From Ilyonectria destructans (lineage: Eukaryota > Ascomycota > Sordariomycetes > Hypocreales > Nectriaceae), in assembly GCA_020740775.1 (NCBI GenBank), contig JAHEWK010000011.1:1736001-1800000 (forward strand): a DNA stretch of 64,000 nt. Reading direction: 5' to 3'. A program made the translations under genes and the position numbers. Shown one piece after another: positions 23,972 through 36,511 of this stretch. The notes under the pieces are model-generated. The model made no database searches. It was not told where the DNA came from and was given only the letters and a program-made list of their open reading frames with translations. Each line of letters opens with the position of its first letter. Position 1 is the stretch's first letter.

Positions 23972-26383
23972 CTACGCGCCTTCCAAGGGAGGTACAAAGG
24001 AATAGTTAAAGTCGAGAAGGCCGTCCAACATCCAGTGTTGTGGGTCGAAGAAGTCGTAGTTCGTTTCACCGTAATTCATTCCTCCCATCAGACCATGCTG
24101 TACTGACGGTGGGACCGAGAGGCCAGTTGCACTCGGTGTTAAGGCGCCGTTAGTTGTGGTGAGCATGTTAGACGTAGGGAGAATATTGGACGGCATCAGG
24201 GTGCTATCCAAATGTGTCGATGAAGCCGAAGACTCGTTGGCGGAGTCTGGATTTGTGGGTTGCTTCGCGGCTGATTTCACAATCAGTTAGCATTATGTCG
24301 TAGCAGCGCGATACAGACGAGCGAGAAAGAAGCGGTTTACATGGAATACGGATACCAGGCGACTTACCATCTATGTTCCCTCGCCCAATAGCCTGATAGT
24401 CTTCCCTCCATCGCCAAACTGAGTCAAATACCAGACTCATACTATGACGGCATCGCACCTTGAGCTGCAGGCTGTCGTCCATTTGGATCGGGGAGTCGTC
24501 ATTGCTGTTGAAGGACTGCTGGTTGCTATCAAGTCGAGCTCCATTCCACATCTGTACCATCAGTTCGGCCAGTCGCCATTGCAAGTCGTTATTAACGACG
24601 CTCGTAGCTCTAATGGCTCGAATGGTTTGATGGAATAGGTTGCGGCCGCGGTGAAAGTCGATGGTCTTGGCGAAGAATGACCTCATCAGCTTGAGAAGGG
24701 CAAAGCCAGCAGCAACCATCATCTGGTTAATGTAGTTGGTGGCATAGAGAAGAATAGTGCCACCGATACTATCACGAGGGCTCGTCACCTTGTCCACCTC
24801 GAGTACGTCGTCGAGGAAACAGGTGGTTGCTCGCCAGAGACCCATGAGATCATCCATATATCCAGGCGTCTTACTTGAGTCGAAGAAGCCGGCTAGGCGC
24901 ATGTGGAGGGCCGCGGCCCTCATGTGCAAATTGATGATAGGACCCAGGTCTTGGGACATGGTAAAGGCGTGGAGCTCTGCATAGTCCCGACGATAGACTC
25001 GCATCAACATGGCTCGGTGCTCATCACCGGCAACTCCTCTTGGGTCGCTGGCATTGCTGTACATTTCTTTCGACACCTTGTCGCAGAATCTCTCAATCTG
25101 TAGTCTAGCCTCCAGCTCGGGCGACAGCTGGAACGAGCCATCGTCTCCCGGCCTCGTAGCCAAGGTCCAGTCATAGAGACTCGATGCTGGCTGACCATAT
25201 CCGGTGCCGACTGATTGCGCAACGATGTTGCATACTGCCCACGTCGTGACGCGATCACTAAGCTGCTCTTTATTCAGCTCAACTGAAACCCTGGAGAAAT
25301 CCTGAATGTGATTGGGTCGGTGAAGTCCAATACCGGTTGCAGTCTTCATCATGACACCGCACAGGATGTGAGTAGGATCTGATGAAGTCGTACTCGTCGG
25401 CAAGGGCCATGTACACAACAGACACATTCCCTTGACCACATAGTAATTGCTAGGAACCTCCCCTATCGTTGACCACAGAAATCGCGTCAAAGGGCCAGAG
25501 AGATTGTTCAGTAGGTTTGGAACGTTTTGAGGGCTAAACCGGCGGGCAGCGACAGCAATAATGGACCAGAAAAGAAGGGGATGTTGCTGGTGATATTGGT
25601 CGGGCGGCTGCTGGGGGTTGAGAAACGGCAAGAACTGGTGGTAGAAATTGAAAAACTCGAGGAACAGATTTGTGACGTTCTCCTCGGTCAATTGAACGTT
25701 CTCCAGTTCGTGTGTGTATCGGGGCACATTGTAGTTTCCTCCCCGCTTGAGATGCAATAGTGAGGAAACAGCCTCGTCAGAGCCCATCAATGACGGATTC
25801 CGGGTATGAGTGTGCGTGTATGTGGGGTTGCTCTGAGCGATGGGGGAGTTCATATCGTCGTCGTCGACCTCCAAGACATAGCCCTGTGACTTGGCACGGG
25901 AGATGTTGCGGCGCAAACGATCAATCTCCTTCTCCATCTCGGCGTGCTTGGATCGCTTCCCTATGCGCTTGAAGTTGGACTCGATCTTGCACTCGAGCTT
26001 GAGACGGTTACAGCGCGAGCAGCTCTGGAAGGGGTCCTGTACGACATCGCAGCGAAGCTATTGCGCATTGAAAATACATGGTCAGCGATCTGCGCGTGGT
26101 CTGGAGGGCAACCTGGACATGGCGGAGAGGAAGAGGCTTGACTCACCTTCTGCTGGCGACACTCGTTGCAGGCCCTCTTGACGCCGGGCTGGCGCTTCTT
26201 CTCGTGGTCATGTTCATCGTCAATGATGCTGCCTGGACTGCTCTCAATGCCCGCCATGCTGCTTCTCTTGCGCTTAATTGCGCCGTGGCCGTTGCCGTTC
26301 CCGTGGCCGTGGCGAGAGCTCACGGGGCTGGTCGGGCTCATAGAAGCCGCCCCACCAGCGGCCACAATGGTCGAGCCGTCCAT
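23972..26383 (-). CDS. Zn2Cys6 transcription factor, Leu3/War1 type (741 aa)
   Basis: Three exons: 26383-26147, 26057-24368 and 24270-23972. Introns are 89 bp (GTGAGT...ATAG, inside the zinc cluster after CRQQK) and 97 bp (GTAAGT...GCTAAC...ATCAG). The cluster is C72-x2-C75-x6-C82-x9-C92-x2-C95-x6-C102. The long nine-residue loop and the following basic linker FKRIGKRSKHAEMEKEIDRLRR are as in Leu3-type activators. A middle homology region follows (LFLEFFNFYHQFLPFL..., SIIAVAARRF, ATGIGLHRP), then a short C-terminal acidic/aromatic tail (FFDPQHWMLDGLLDF) that could activate transcription. Leu3 regulates branched-chain amino-acid genes and War1 weak-acid resistance; which role applies here cannot be told from sequence. 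Confidence 0.85.
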
Positions 26384-27593
26384 GCAACAACACCACCCGA
26401 CAACCGGGCGACGGAGACGGAGACTGCGACGGCGACTGCGACTCGAGGAGCGAGCTGCAAGCGCGGCAGGAGCCCTTGCGACGTGGACGCGCCAAGAAGG
26501 CGGGATGGGGTCACAACGGAGACAGACGGAGGCAGGCGGATGGCCGGTATCGCGGTGTTGGGGGTGTGTGCGTTGGTGGTTGTAGAGCCAAAAGGTGGTG
26601 CGTTGGCGAGGGCCGAATGCGGAGGGGTGAGGAGCGAAGCGGCACCGGGGTTTGCGCTTGGGCGGAGGGCGGTTTTTGTTGCAAGGTGAAGATTGCTTTT
26701 CGCACGTAAACAGGGAAAAAGGCGCCTTCGTCCGTCGCTCGATTGATGGCTAGCGTCTGGACGCGGCCGACCAAGTATTGCCAGGCAAAAAACAGTCACA
26801 ACTTGGGCGGGGGTACCGAAAACAGAGGCGAGGAACCCGGCGGCGGGGGATTGTGCTCTGTAATTGGCTGGTTGACAGCGAACGCCAGTCACGTGTGTGT
26901 GGGATTCGTCCGCCATGTTGGAGCGGTTCGCTCGATAATCACTCAGGGAAGGTACAAGCGCAAGTACTGCCGAACATGGAATGATGTCCAGAATCATCCC
27001 ACGAGCAACAGAACGATGAATAGATGTCGCTAAGACGGGGGAAAATACACGGAAAACGTCCAAGGCCATGATCGCCATAAACGCCTCTCCACTCCTGCCA
27101 TGCACACAGCATGCATCCTACTCTGGGTGGAGCCAGACCCTAGGTTGTTCCAGCACAGTTCAAGCCAAGGTACGGGACCGTTCGCGCCTGTCCCCCCCGA
27201 GCAAGTCGCTCCTTCCACCACGATTCGCCATGTCCCTTCTCTAGGGCAGCTTCCCCACAACTTGAGTCGTAGCGGAAAGGAAACGGCTGAGACACAACGA
27301 GACATGCTTCGTCCTAATTTCAACGGTGCCGGTCTCGCTCTCGCTTTTTCCCCACATTCGGTTGATCTCCATGATATCATTCCTAGTCAGATCTCTGAAG
27401 CTATGTATGTGCTTTCCCTTCCTTACCCCTCCACCTCGAGTTGAGAAAAAGTGGTTCTTAGCACGACCAAAGCGTCGAGGGGAATCAGATAATCGTTCAT
27501 CCCCCGCTGATTATTTGAACTCCATCTTCCATCCCATTCATCACACCTGGGCATCTGCCAACCTACCTACCCGTTGGCCATCCACTCGCAGTC
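26384..27593. other. Upstream region of the Leu3-like gene
   Basis: This is the shared upstream side of the minus-strand regulator and the small plus-strand ORF. Pyrimidine-rich and CA-rich stretches fit promoter and 5' UTR sequence. Plus-strand ORFs overlapping the first exon (26078-26689) are antisense shadows of its low-complexity codons. Confidence 0.5.
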
Positions 27594-27857
27594 ATGCCAG
27601 ACTCCAATACCGTTCGCTCTCCCGTCAAAAGAACGCTCAAGCCTGCACCCACCCCGCAGAGCCACGTGCATTCTCCAACCCCCAAGTCTGAGGTGCAGTT
27701 TGCCCTTCCGGGAACGGTCCCAGACCCAGGTATGCTGATATTGTATTCCTAAAGCATTCACAGGGCCCTATAGCTCATCATTACAGAGTCCATTCAGATT
27801 CGGACTATAGCAGTTCCTCAACCTTTTCTTGAGCCCGCCGCATTGAAGCGACAGTGA
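27594..27857 (+). CDS. Small spliced ORF, hypothetical protein (68 aa)
   Basis: The ATG at 27594 opens a Pro/Ser-rich frame (MPDSNTVRSPVKRTLKPAP...) that meets a GTATGC donor at 27730. Joining to the ATTACAG acceptor at 27786 keeps the frame to a TGA at 27855 (...IAVPQPFLEPAALKRQ). The 57 bp intron size is normal for this genome, but its branch point is weak. I recognise no family. It could be a real small protein, the remnant of a longer gene, or a chance ORF. Confidence 0.3.
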
Positions 27858-28500
27858 TGTGTCTGTCTTGGCCTCGGATCTTTGGTTAGTGAGTCTACTG
27901 TGCACCCACAAACACCAGCCTGTAAGATACGAAACATCTCTGGACAACGGGTGAAGCCGTAGGTTTCAATCGATTGAAACCAAGTGTGCTTGCTCGTGTG
28001 TCCATGGTCCCTCCTGGCCGAGCCAGAAGAATTTACCCAAGACAGAATATTGCGAGCGGCCAACAGCCTTGCGCATTTCGTGCGTCCACACCAATAGTCA
28101 ACTGAGCCATACGTGTTACTCTACGGCAGTAACATGCACATTCCTCTTTCATGCTGCTTAACATGGCCGATTCGCCCAAGAGTAACTGGCGCAGTTACTG
28201 TGCGGCCTTTAAAGTAACTTCGCTAGATCGCAGGTGGTGGCGCTCCCCCCACCGGATCATCCGAAGGCGGGCGGGTGCCGTTATGCACTCCCGAAACCCC
28301 ATGTTGGTGATCCCCTCCACAACCCGGCACTTCCACCTTTCACGTATGCGGGGGTTTGCCTTGGCCCGTTGCCTCGGATAGACATAATTGTGCTACGGGG
28401 CACCAGGATTCCTTTAAAGGTCCAGGATTGTCTGGAAAGCGTCCGGGGAAATGGCATTTCAAAGATCTATCCCTTCACTTCCCCCACTTTCATCGCTATC
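27858..28500. other. Spacer upstream of the aldehyde dehydrogenase
   Basis: Probable promoter of the aldehyde dehydrogenase. The frame upstream of its ATG is open but shows no conserved sequence. Nothing else is recognised. Confidence 0.5.
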
Positions 28501-30008
28501 ATGTCGAACGGAACACACCCAAGCAACGGGTCGCTTCACACAGTCCCCTTATTGATAAACGGGTCGGACCATCATTCTATTCAAGCATTTGACGTTGTCT
28601 CTCCTGCCACAGGCAAGGTCGTCCACCGGTGTCACTCGGCTTCGGTGGACGATGCCAACCTCGCAGTCGAAGCCGCCGCAAAGGCTCTCAAGACATGGCG
28701 CAAAACTCCCCCAGAGCAACGACGCGATATCTTTCTCAGGGCCGCCGAGGTGATGGAAAGGCGACGCACTGAATTGCGTCAATACATGGGAGATGAGACG
28801 GGTGGCGAAGCTGACTGGACTGACTTCAACTTGACTGTTTCCATCAATCATATAAAGGATGTCGCGGGGCGGATTGCAACCGTGGAAGGCTCATTCCCGA
28901 CTACCATGAGCCCAGATACCAGCGCAATTGTCATGCAAGAGCCGTACGGTGTCGTCCTGGCCATCGCACCATGGTAAGCCATTTTTCTCTCTGCTGGTTC
29001 TTTTCCACTCATATGTCCGTGTCCAGGAACGCCCCCTACATTCTCGGCACTAGGGCTGTCATATTTCCTATCGCTACCGGGAATACAGTCGTCTTTAAGG
29101 GAAGCGAGCTCTCTCCCCGCACAATGCTGTCCATCGCGTCGGTCTTTCAGGAGGCCGGGCTACCAGATGGTGTCTTGAACGTCATCTTCAATGAGAGATC
29201 TTCAGCAGCGGCAGTGACTTCGGCCTTGATACAGAATCCACACGTCAGGAAGATCAATTTTACAGGGAGCACTGCGGTCGGACGTATCATCGCAAAGCTT
29301 GCTGGAGACCATTTAAAGCCCGTTGTTCTCGAGTTGGGTGGCAAGGCTCCTGCCATTGTCTGGGAAGATGCCGATCTCGATCTGGCTGCAGAGCAGTGTG
29401 CTCTTGGTGCTTTCATTAATTCTGGCCAGGTGTGTATGTCCACTGAGAAGATATTGGTACACAAAGCCATCCGGTCGGAATTCGAGAAGAAGTTGGCAGC
29501 ATCTGTTGCGAAAATCTTCTCGGCTGAAAACGACGCACCAGTCCTCATCAGTGCGGCAGCTGTTGGGAAGAACAAGGCACTTGTGAAGGATGCGGTCTCA
29601 AATGGTGCTTCAATTGTTCACGGAGATTTGGATCTCCAGGAGACTACTCAAACCCGACTCAGGCCGATTATTGTGAGCAATGTCACAACGGACATGGATC
29701 TGTACAAGACCGAGTCATTTGGCCCGACCGTCTCCATCCTAGAGATTGAAACCGAGGACGAAGCGATTCGACTCGCCAACGACACCGAGTACGGCTTATC
29801 ATCAGCTGTTTTCACATCGGATCTACGGAGAGGCCTCCGTATTGCTCGCGAGATTGAGACTGGCGCGGTGCATATCAACAACATGTCGGTTCATGATGAG
29901 AGTGGTCTCCCTCATGGAGGAGCCAAATCTAGTGGATATGGTCGGTTCAATTCGTCAGCTGGCTTGAGCGAATGGGTAAGGTCAAAGACCGTTACCTTTA
30001 GGAACTAG
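28501..30008 (+). CDS. NAD(P)-dependent aldehyde dehydrogenase (484 aa)
   Basis: Two exons, 28501-28973 and 29027-30008, with a 53 bp intron that splits the tryptophan codon of APW-NAP. All ALDH landmarks are present: catalytic N159 (PWNAP), cofactor motif FTGSTAVG, general base E260 in ELGGKAP, and nucleophile C294 in NSGQVCMSTE. The spacing of 34 between Glu and Cys is the family norm, and 484 aa is full length. It oxidises aldehydes to carboxylic acids. The overall sequence recalls vanillin/salicylaldehyde dehydrogenase-type ALDHs, hinting at aromatic aldehyde catabolism (inference). I start at 28501 because the frame is open further upstream but loses family-like sequence. No targeting peptide is obvious. 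Confidence 0.93.
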
Positions 30009-30793
30009 GGTTTTCTGGGGAAGTGGGAGATTGGCTTTCAAGCAAATGCCATGTTTATCCCGTACGTGTCTAGTTTAGTCCATGAGACTCTGAGAGTGGT
30101 TCGTTATTTGTCGGGTTAGGTAGCTTCAACCAGTCGTCCTAGCCTTCATTGAGGACTTTCTTTTGCTCAAATTCATTTCCTACGAATAATTCGGGAATTT
30201 GTTGATGATAGGCCATTCCTACGTTTGTCGTATCATGTCATTTTGCTTGCTTAGCGGGGATGTTAGCCTTAGACAAATTGAAGCGCATTGGCGTCTATCT
30301 GTATCGTGCCTTTGCCTCCGTTGGGGTTCTCTTGTGTGGTTTAATGAGAACATCGGTCCCGTGTCACTGCGCTTTCACATGTATACTCATTGCTTCTTCT
30401 AGAGACATTGCGAGTTATGATCAATTCACCAACCTCCCCTTGAAGCTTGAAGGACTCATGCTAATACTACTAGAGCAATAAAATGCCGAGCTCACGTAAA
30501 TCGTACACCAGGCTTCAACTACTAGCAAGAAATATAGAGAACGATGAAGTGCACAGGATAATAAAACTGAAGCCTTGAGGGAATGGTCTAGGGTAACCCG
30601 CTCTCGGGCTTGAGTTTGGAGCCGATAAGGTTGCCTCACGTAATCAACCCCCATCGATAAGGGGAAATTTTACCTGCCAGCATCATCAACCAAAGCGCAG
30701 GTCAAGTTCCGCCAGCTTCAACTGCGAATTCTCCACCACCAAACAAACCTTCACGTCATCCACCCAAAAAAAACTCCAACTTCAACCGCCAAC
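30009..30793. other. Spacer between ALDH and TIM10
   Basis: 3' flank of the ALDH gene and promoter of TIM10, with a pyrimidine/CAA-rich leader just before the TIM10 ATG. No gene is seen. Confidence 0.55.
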
Positions 30794-31188
30794 ATGTCTT
30801 TCCTTGGAATGGGTCGTCCTCAGCCTACCTCGGAGCAGAAGATTGCTGCCGTCGAGGGCGAGATGCGCATGATGGCTGATACCTACAACCGGTATGTGCT
30901 TTCCCCGGGGTGTTGCCGGTAATGGCGACCGGATAGCAATGCCGCCGCACAGGGGCAATGAAGTGAGAAGGGCTAACAAAGATGTTCAATAGGCTGCAGA
31001 AGGCGTGCCAGGCCAAGTGCATCCCCACCGACTACCGTGAGGGCGAGCTCAACAAGGGCGAGTCCGTTTGCCTCGACCGATGCACCGCCAAGTTCCTCGA
31101 CACCTCGATGAAGGTCAGCGAGATCATGCAGCAACAGGGCCAGGCCATGGGAGCTGGCGCTCAGAGCGGTGGTGGTGGCATGTTCTAA
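30794..31188 (+). CDS. TIM10: Mitochondrial intermembrane-space chaperone Tim10
   Basis: Two exons, 30794-30891 and 30993-31188, joined by a 101 bp intron (GTATGT...GCTAAC...AATAG) in an arginine codon. The 97 aa protein has the twin CX3C motif, C38-x3-C42 and C59-x3-C63, with ECM-like spacing of 16 residues between the motifs, typical of small Tims. Family knowledge: Tim10 pairs with Tim9 in a hexamer that carries hydrophobic carrier proteins across the intermembrane space; it enters through the Mia40 relay. [15 protein letters not shown] matches Tim10 rather than Tim9 in my reading. The Gly-rich end (GGGGMF) is ordinary. Confidence 0.93.
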
Positions 31189-31556
31189 CCGAATGACCGA
31201 GAAATGAATACATGATAGAGCGGAAAGAGGTTGGCAGTGGAAGAAGCCTTGTACGAATATCTGGTGCTTGGGTTTGGGACGTCGTGCGCTTGCATCGACA
31301 GGGACCTGGAACGGCATATGGTTTGGAAGATGGGTTGTAAGACGGGCTGTAAAACTAGATGTATACGGATCCGCGGCATGACCGTCACGTTAAAACACCT
31401 CCTCTATTAGATGTGTCTACATCACATGAAGAACGCCTTCCATGGTATCCTATGCTACTCCTACGCTGCTCCTTTGAAGAAAACTGGGCCCTCGCCCCGA
31501 ACAAAAACTCCAAGCTAAATAATCCCAAGGAGTGCTACATGGCTTGATGTAGATAA
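31189..31556. other. Convergent 3' spacer (TIM10 / STB6-like)
   Basis: 368 bp between two convergent stop codons, so 3' UTRs. No gene is seen. Confidence 0.6.
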
Positions 31557-34347
31557 TTATAGCATCGAGCGCGTAATATCGGGCCCTGTTCCAATGCCCG
31601 TCATGCTTCTGAAAGCCCAATGCAGCCAGCCCTCCGTTTCGAGCTGATCCTTGAGTGCATCGGCTCGCTGCTCCATGTCCTCGACCTGTCTCTCAAACGT
31701 GATAATGCCGTCCTCAACATCGATGACCTTTTGGAGTAGGGCATTGATCTCGTAGTCGAGCTTGGCGATGAGGACCTCGACCTCCTTGAGGCCCTCAGTA
31801 AGGTGGCCTCGTTGCTCTGAGAGGACCTCGTCCGCACTCACCCGGAGGCGCTGACAGGTCTCGTTAAGTTGCTCGTAAAGAGCTTGGAGTTCTTCCTTGT
31901 CCTGGTCGTAGCGTTCATCGAGGAGCTCTACAACCTTGAGTTTCTCCGAGACCCAGGGCTCAATATCAGTCCTAATGCTGTTGATATGCTCGTTGAAGTA
32001 CTGGGCAACTTCGGCATAGGCCTCGAGACTCGCAAGGTCGCTCGTAGGCTTGGTGATGTCAATGATCTGCTTCCAAGTCAAGACAGCTTCCTCGGCGTCA
32101 CCGAACGACATCCGCCGAGGCCAGCGGTTCTCGTTTGGGACGTGCTTTTTTAGGGGCCCGGCAGTGTGGATGCTGTGCCTCCGGGAGAGTCCCAATTGTA
32201 TGGGTTTCGCCTTGACCTCTGCCTCAAGTATTGGCCCTTGGAGATCGGCTTCGTCGACCAAGGACCCTACAGCGGATGGGACCTTGGAGAGAACATCCCT
32301 GAGCAACTCGGCGCTAAAATCAACCAGCTCTCCCTCCTGCTCAGTTCGTTTCTGAGACTCAAGACCAGGCGCACTGGTCGGTTTGAAATCAACCGTTGAA
32401 GTAGAGGCAAAATGAGACGTCTGGGGGAGGCCAGAGACGGTATCAATATCGCCTCTTCTCATGGCAGCAAGGTATTCTTCTGGCTTGTTCTTCCATGTAA
32501 AGGCCCTATTCACACCAGCCATAGGCGTTGGACTTACCACCAAGGAAGAGTTCTGTATGGTGCCACCAAGGCCAATAGGGCCAGCAACATCCGCAAAGTC
32601 CTCTCTGGTAGAAACAGATGGTCGAGCATTGTGGCCTCGTAAGCCCCCTCCCACAGCATCTTTGATGCGGCCAAGTCCAGAACGGGCATCGCTCATTTTG
32701 CCTGCGACGCTTTTGAACACCGTCTTCGGCAATGCATCCTTGTCGTTTGGATTCTTGCTGATACTAATCGCGGAGCCAGGAGGATACGCCGAATAGATTA
32801 CTGGAGACTCATCGACTCGCTTGAGCTCTGGCTCCTCCTCGGTGGGTGCCGAATTGAGTCGTTTGGGGTTTGTGACGGCGGCCTCTTCTTTCCAGACCAT
32901 CCCGGTGCCCAGTTCTGGTGTGCGGTTTGGTACCTCGGTAGGGGTTCGCCTTGGTTTGCCATGCCACAGCCATTTCGGTCGCTCGCCATATGCCAGGCTA
33001 ACGAACCTGTTGATGTCTATGGTCTCAATATCGGCAAGCCCACCCTTGTCCTTTCCAGAGACCATGCCCATGACAAGCTCACCCCTCTTGCCACCAATCT
33101 CGGTGACGGTCGACTTGACAGCTCGTTGGACACCCCAACCTTCGCCCGCAGCCGCTTTAGCCGATGCACTGTAGAGTCTGAGGATTGTCTGGCGATCCAA
33201 CCGCCGGGTCTTTTCAAGCTTCTGTGATTTTTGAAAGTGGCCGACACCACGTTTTGTGCTATCAATGTCGAAGACGTCCTTGGAGACCTGCACTCCATAC
33301 CAGTGGAGACGGTTCCTTGCTCCCATCAACATGCCTAGTAGGGCGGAGACGGTGGAGGGTCCCAAAATACCGTCGGTAGGCTCAAAGTTGTAGTGTTCAG
33401 CTCCAACCTCGGTCCACCAATTGTTGATGGCGGTCTCAGTCATGTCGCAGAGCAACCCGTCGATGTACTCATGATCGAGCTTCTCAAACATGTACAGCGC
33501 AACTTGGCACAACTTGATCAACTCCATGACTGCCTGGGACAACGGGATTCGGTCGCTGGTTTTGTATAGTTGCTGGAACTTGGCTCGCGTTGTCTCTGTC
33601 GGGTCATTAAGCGTCAGACCTGACCTTCCCGAGCACCCGAGCCTTTTGAGATCCTCATTGACAATGAATGTTTGGCGATATTTCCGGATATCGCCCTCCG
33701 GAACTAGGATAACTGTGAGGGCGGAAGGAAAGCTGCTGAGATTTGTCACCATGAGCGCTCCTATTGATGTCTCCTTGGGTCGTGCATGGAATTTATGGAT
33801 AGCTTTGAAATAGACACGCAGTTTCACAGGCCACAGACTCTCGTCCGCTGGCACGGATAGGACGCTGACTAAAATGGAATGTTTCTGATCGCCTGTATAT
33901 GTGGTGATGACGAGGGTCGGGGACTGCCGCGAGCAAGCCCATTGCTCGACAAGGTAGGATTCGTATCCGCAGAGGACGGCGCGACGCTCGACCACTGTCA
34001 CAGAGCTGTCGTCTTCTAGATATCTGCGGAAATAAATTGTTATTACGGATCTTTTGAGGACAGCTGGTAAACAGCGGAGAGGATTCTTACCGGAATGCAA
34101 TCGGATCTGCAAAGACAAGATGCTTCCGCTGCATTGGAGGCAGCTGCTGGAGCGAAGGCACGGCCTCGACGCCTCCATCCTGCAGCTGGGCTGGAGACTG
34201 GAATTCTCCCTGCATGGGAGCTAGAGCAGCATCATGAGGGTTTGCTCGCGTGCTGCGCTGGGCTTGACCCCTGGCGGCGGCGGCGAGGAAATCGTCGTCG
34301 AGCCTCTGGGTTCGATGATCGAGCGGGGCGGGAAATAGGAAGGCCAT
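31557..34347 (-). CDS. Stb6/Stb2-like Sin3-binding protein (907 aa)
   Basis: Two exons, 34347-34091 and 34023-31557, separated by a 67 bp intron (GTAAGA...CCGCAG) in an arginine codon. The N-terminal half holds a conserved block starting HLVFADPIAFRYLEDDSS with VLCGYESYLVEQWACSR, as in yeast Stb6/Stb2. A second conserved part is GILGPSTVSALLGMLMGARNRLHWYGVQVSKDVFD. The middle is low-complexity and Ser/Pro-rich. The last 150 residues are a strong coiled coil (LDERYDQDKEELQALYEQL...). Family knowledge: Stb6 was found as a partner of the Sin3 histone deacetylase scaffold, so a nuclear co-repressor role is likely. It is divergent from RMD5. Confidence 0.8.
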
Positions 34348-35093
34348 GGCGTCGTCGACGACCCCTGAAGCTTGTCGAGTCGAGCTCGAGCTACATCCTC
34401 ACCCCGTTGCGCTGCGGGAGATGTCGAGATGGAGGACTGGCGAGGCGAGGGTTGGTGTTGGGGAGGTTCGTGGGACGAGACACGGTCTGGTCTGGTGCGG
34501 AATGCAGTTCCAGCTCGCATGTGATGCAATAGCTTGCACAAGGCGCAGCGTCATCCGCCAAAGCAGGCATCTGGCTGGCTGGCTGCGGGGCACTAATCCC
34601 CCCGGGTCCCCACTGTACCTCGGTTTTGCAGGCACAAGTTCTGGGGGTGGGCACTACATGGCCAAGGAGAGTGAGATGGGATTGAGTCGAGGCCAAGAAG
34701 AAGGTAACAATACAGGATTTTGCCGTGGTCTGTGGAAACTTCGCGTTCCGTGATTGAAGCTGTGTACCTCCTCTGCCGCTCGCCGTTGATTCGATTCACT
34801 ATGACGAGGGGCGAAACCTCCCGCTTAAAAGCATACCTCTGTCCGCCATCGTTATCGATACCAACGCCCCGGCGCTATCATGACCCGTCTAGCACCAGCC
34901 CGGTCACTCGGATCGGACCTCAGACGACCTTCTCCACGAGCCATTTCACCTCCGCCAACGCCCTCTTCCACGCCCAAATGCCACTGGCCGAGCTTCCACA
35001 TCCGTTCGAACCCTGAATTAAAGACCGTTGTGTGCACCGTATCCTCCCAGGGAGCTCCGTCGACCGGGAAATCCGCCCACATCAACCCAAGCC
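34348..35093. promoter_or_regulatory. Divergent promoter region (STB6-like / RMD5)
   Basis: 746 bp between two head-to-head start codons. The role is inferred from orientation; no specific site is claimed. Confidence 0.45.
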
Positions 35094-36511
35094 ATGGCTG
35101 GATCCGACGACCATGTCTCGCCATTTGGGCCTCTGATGGCCGAGCTGGCTCGCATGAGGAAGTCCAACTTGACTTCGGCGATTGACGATGTCGACCAAAT
35201 CATAGATTTGCTTACCGCAGCCCGGGAACAGGTTGCTTCAGGTCAGTCTCTTCACCTGTCGTCCAGTTGGCCCAACTGACTCGTCCCAGAACCCGACTCC
35301 CACCGAATCGGCATGGCCATGACCACTCTACAGAATCCGGTCAAGGCCCGCTTCGAGGCGATCACACAAGACCTCAAGGAGGTCACAAAGGCACAGAAGG
35401 GTTTTGGAAAGGCCCTTGACAAGGTCGGTCGCCCGCAAGATTCTTCCATCACTTGCTTTTGCTAACCCGCAGCCAGGCCATTCCCCACCGCGAACTGCCC
35501 ATGGAGACGGACGCCATGGCCGACCACCCAGCTCTCATCAATCGCGCCATCGCCATGCACCTCCTCCGAGAGGGCCAATTCTCCGTCGCCTCAACATTTC
35601 TCCACGAAGCCCACGACCACCCTCCCCACCGCGAAGCCCACGCCGCCCCTTCCCATACCGACGAGGACGGCGATGACGACATGGACGATGACGAGGAAGA
35701 GGACGAGGACGAGGACGAGGATCTAGATGCCGACATGCACAGCCTCCACTCCGAGGACCTCCAGCACAAGTTCTCGGAGATGTATAGCATCCTCTCCCAG
35801 CTCAAGGATCGCAACCTTGTGGCCGCTATCGAGTGGGCCCGCCTCAACAGCGCCCAGCTCGACGCCAAGGGCAGCACCCTCGAGTTCGAGCTGAGCAAGC
35901 TTCAGTTTGTCTGGCTGTTCAAGGGCTCCAGTGTCAACGGGCTCCCCGATGATAACCGTAACGGCCAGCTCGGCGCCCTCACCTACGCCCGCGCCCACTT
36001 CGCCCGCTTCCAGGCCCGCCATCTGCGCGAGATCCAGCAACTTTGTGCCGCCATGGTCTACTCTCCTAACCTCACCGCCTCGCCGTACCGCCACATCTTC
36101 GAGATCGATTCGGCCTTTGAAGACGTCGCCATGTCGTTTACCCGCGAGTTCTGCTCCCTGCTTGGCCTCTCTGCCGAGTCACCCCTCTACATGGCCGTGA
36201 CCGCAGGCTCCATTGCCCTGCCCCGCCTCATCAAGTACACAACCTACATGCGTGAGAAGAAGACGGAGTGGACCACGGAAAACGAACTCGCCTTCGAAAC
36301 TCCCCTGCCGGAGTCCATGATTTATCACCCCATATTCGTCTGCCCCGTCAGCAAGGAGCAGACGACCCAGGACAACCCAGCGATGATGCTATCTTGCGGC
36401 CACGTCATTTGCCGCGACTCCCTACACAACATCGCCAAGGCCGCTAGGTACAAGTGCCCCTACTGTCCCACCGAGGGCCACGTCAAGGATGCCATTAAGA
36501 TCAAATTTTAG
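35094..36511 (+). CDS. RMD5: GID/CTLH complex E3 ubiquitin ligase subunit Rmd5/Gid2
   Basis: Three exons: 35094-35241, 35290-35423 and 35477-36511. Introns are 48 and 53 bp. The 438 aa protein has an N-terminal helical part (SNLTSAIDDVDQIIDLL), a LisH motif (ALINRAIAMHLLREGQFSVASTFL), a very acidic insert (DEDGDDDMDDDEEEDEDEDED), a CTLH/CRA region (YSILSQLKDRNLVAAIEWARLN) and a C-terminal divergent RING (CPVSKEQ...LSCGHVICRDS...YKCPYCP). Family knowledge: Rmd5 pairs with Fyv10/Gid9 to form the RING pair of the GID ligase, which degrades gluconeogenic enzymes when glucose returns. The degenerate RING with a missing Cys pair is usual for Rmd5. Confidence 0.92.

Noticed and set aside
26078..26689. 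203-codon plus-strand ORF over the Leu3-like first exon
   Set aside because: It is antisense to a confirmed zinc-cluster exon and its sequence mirrors Gly/His/Asn low-complexity codons.
27708..27717. CCG-N4-CGG Leu3-type site
   Set aside because: It lies inside the small ORF rather than next to a branched-chain amino-acid gene, and a 6 bp match is expected by chance.
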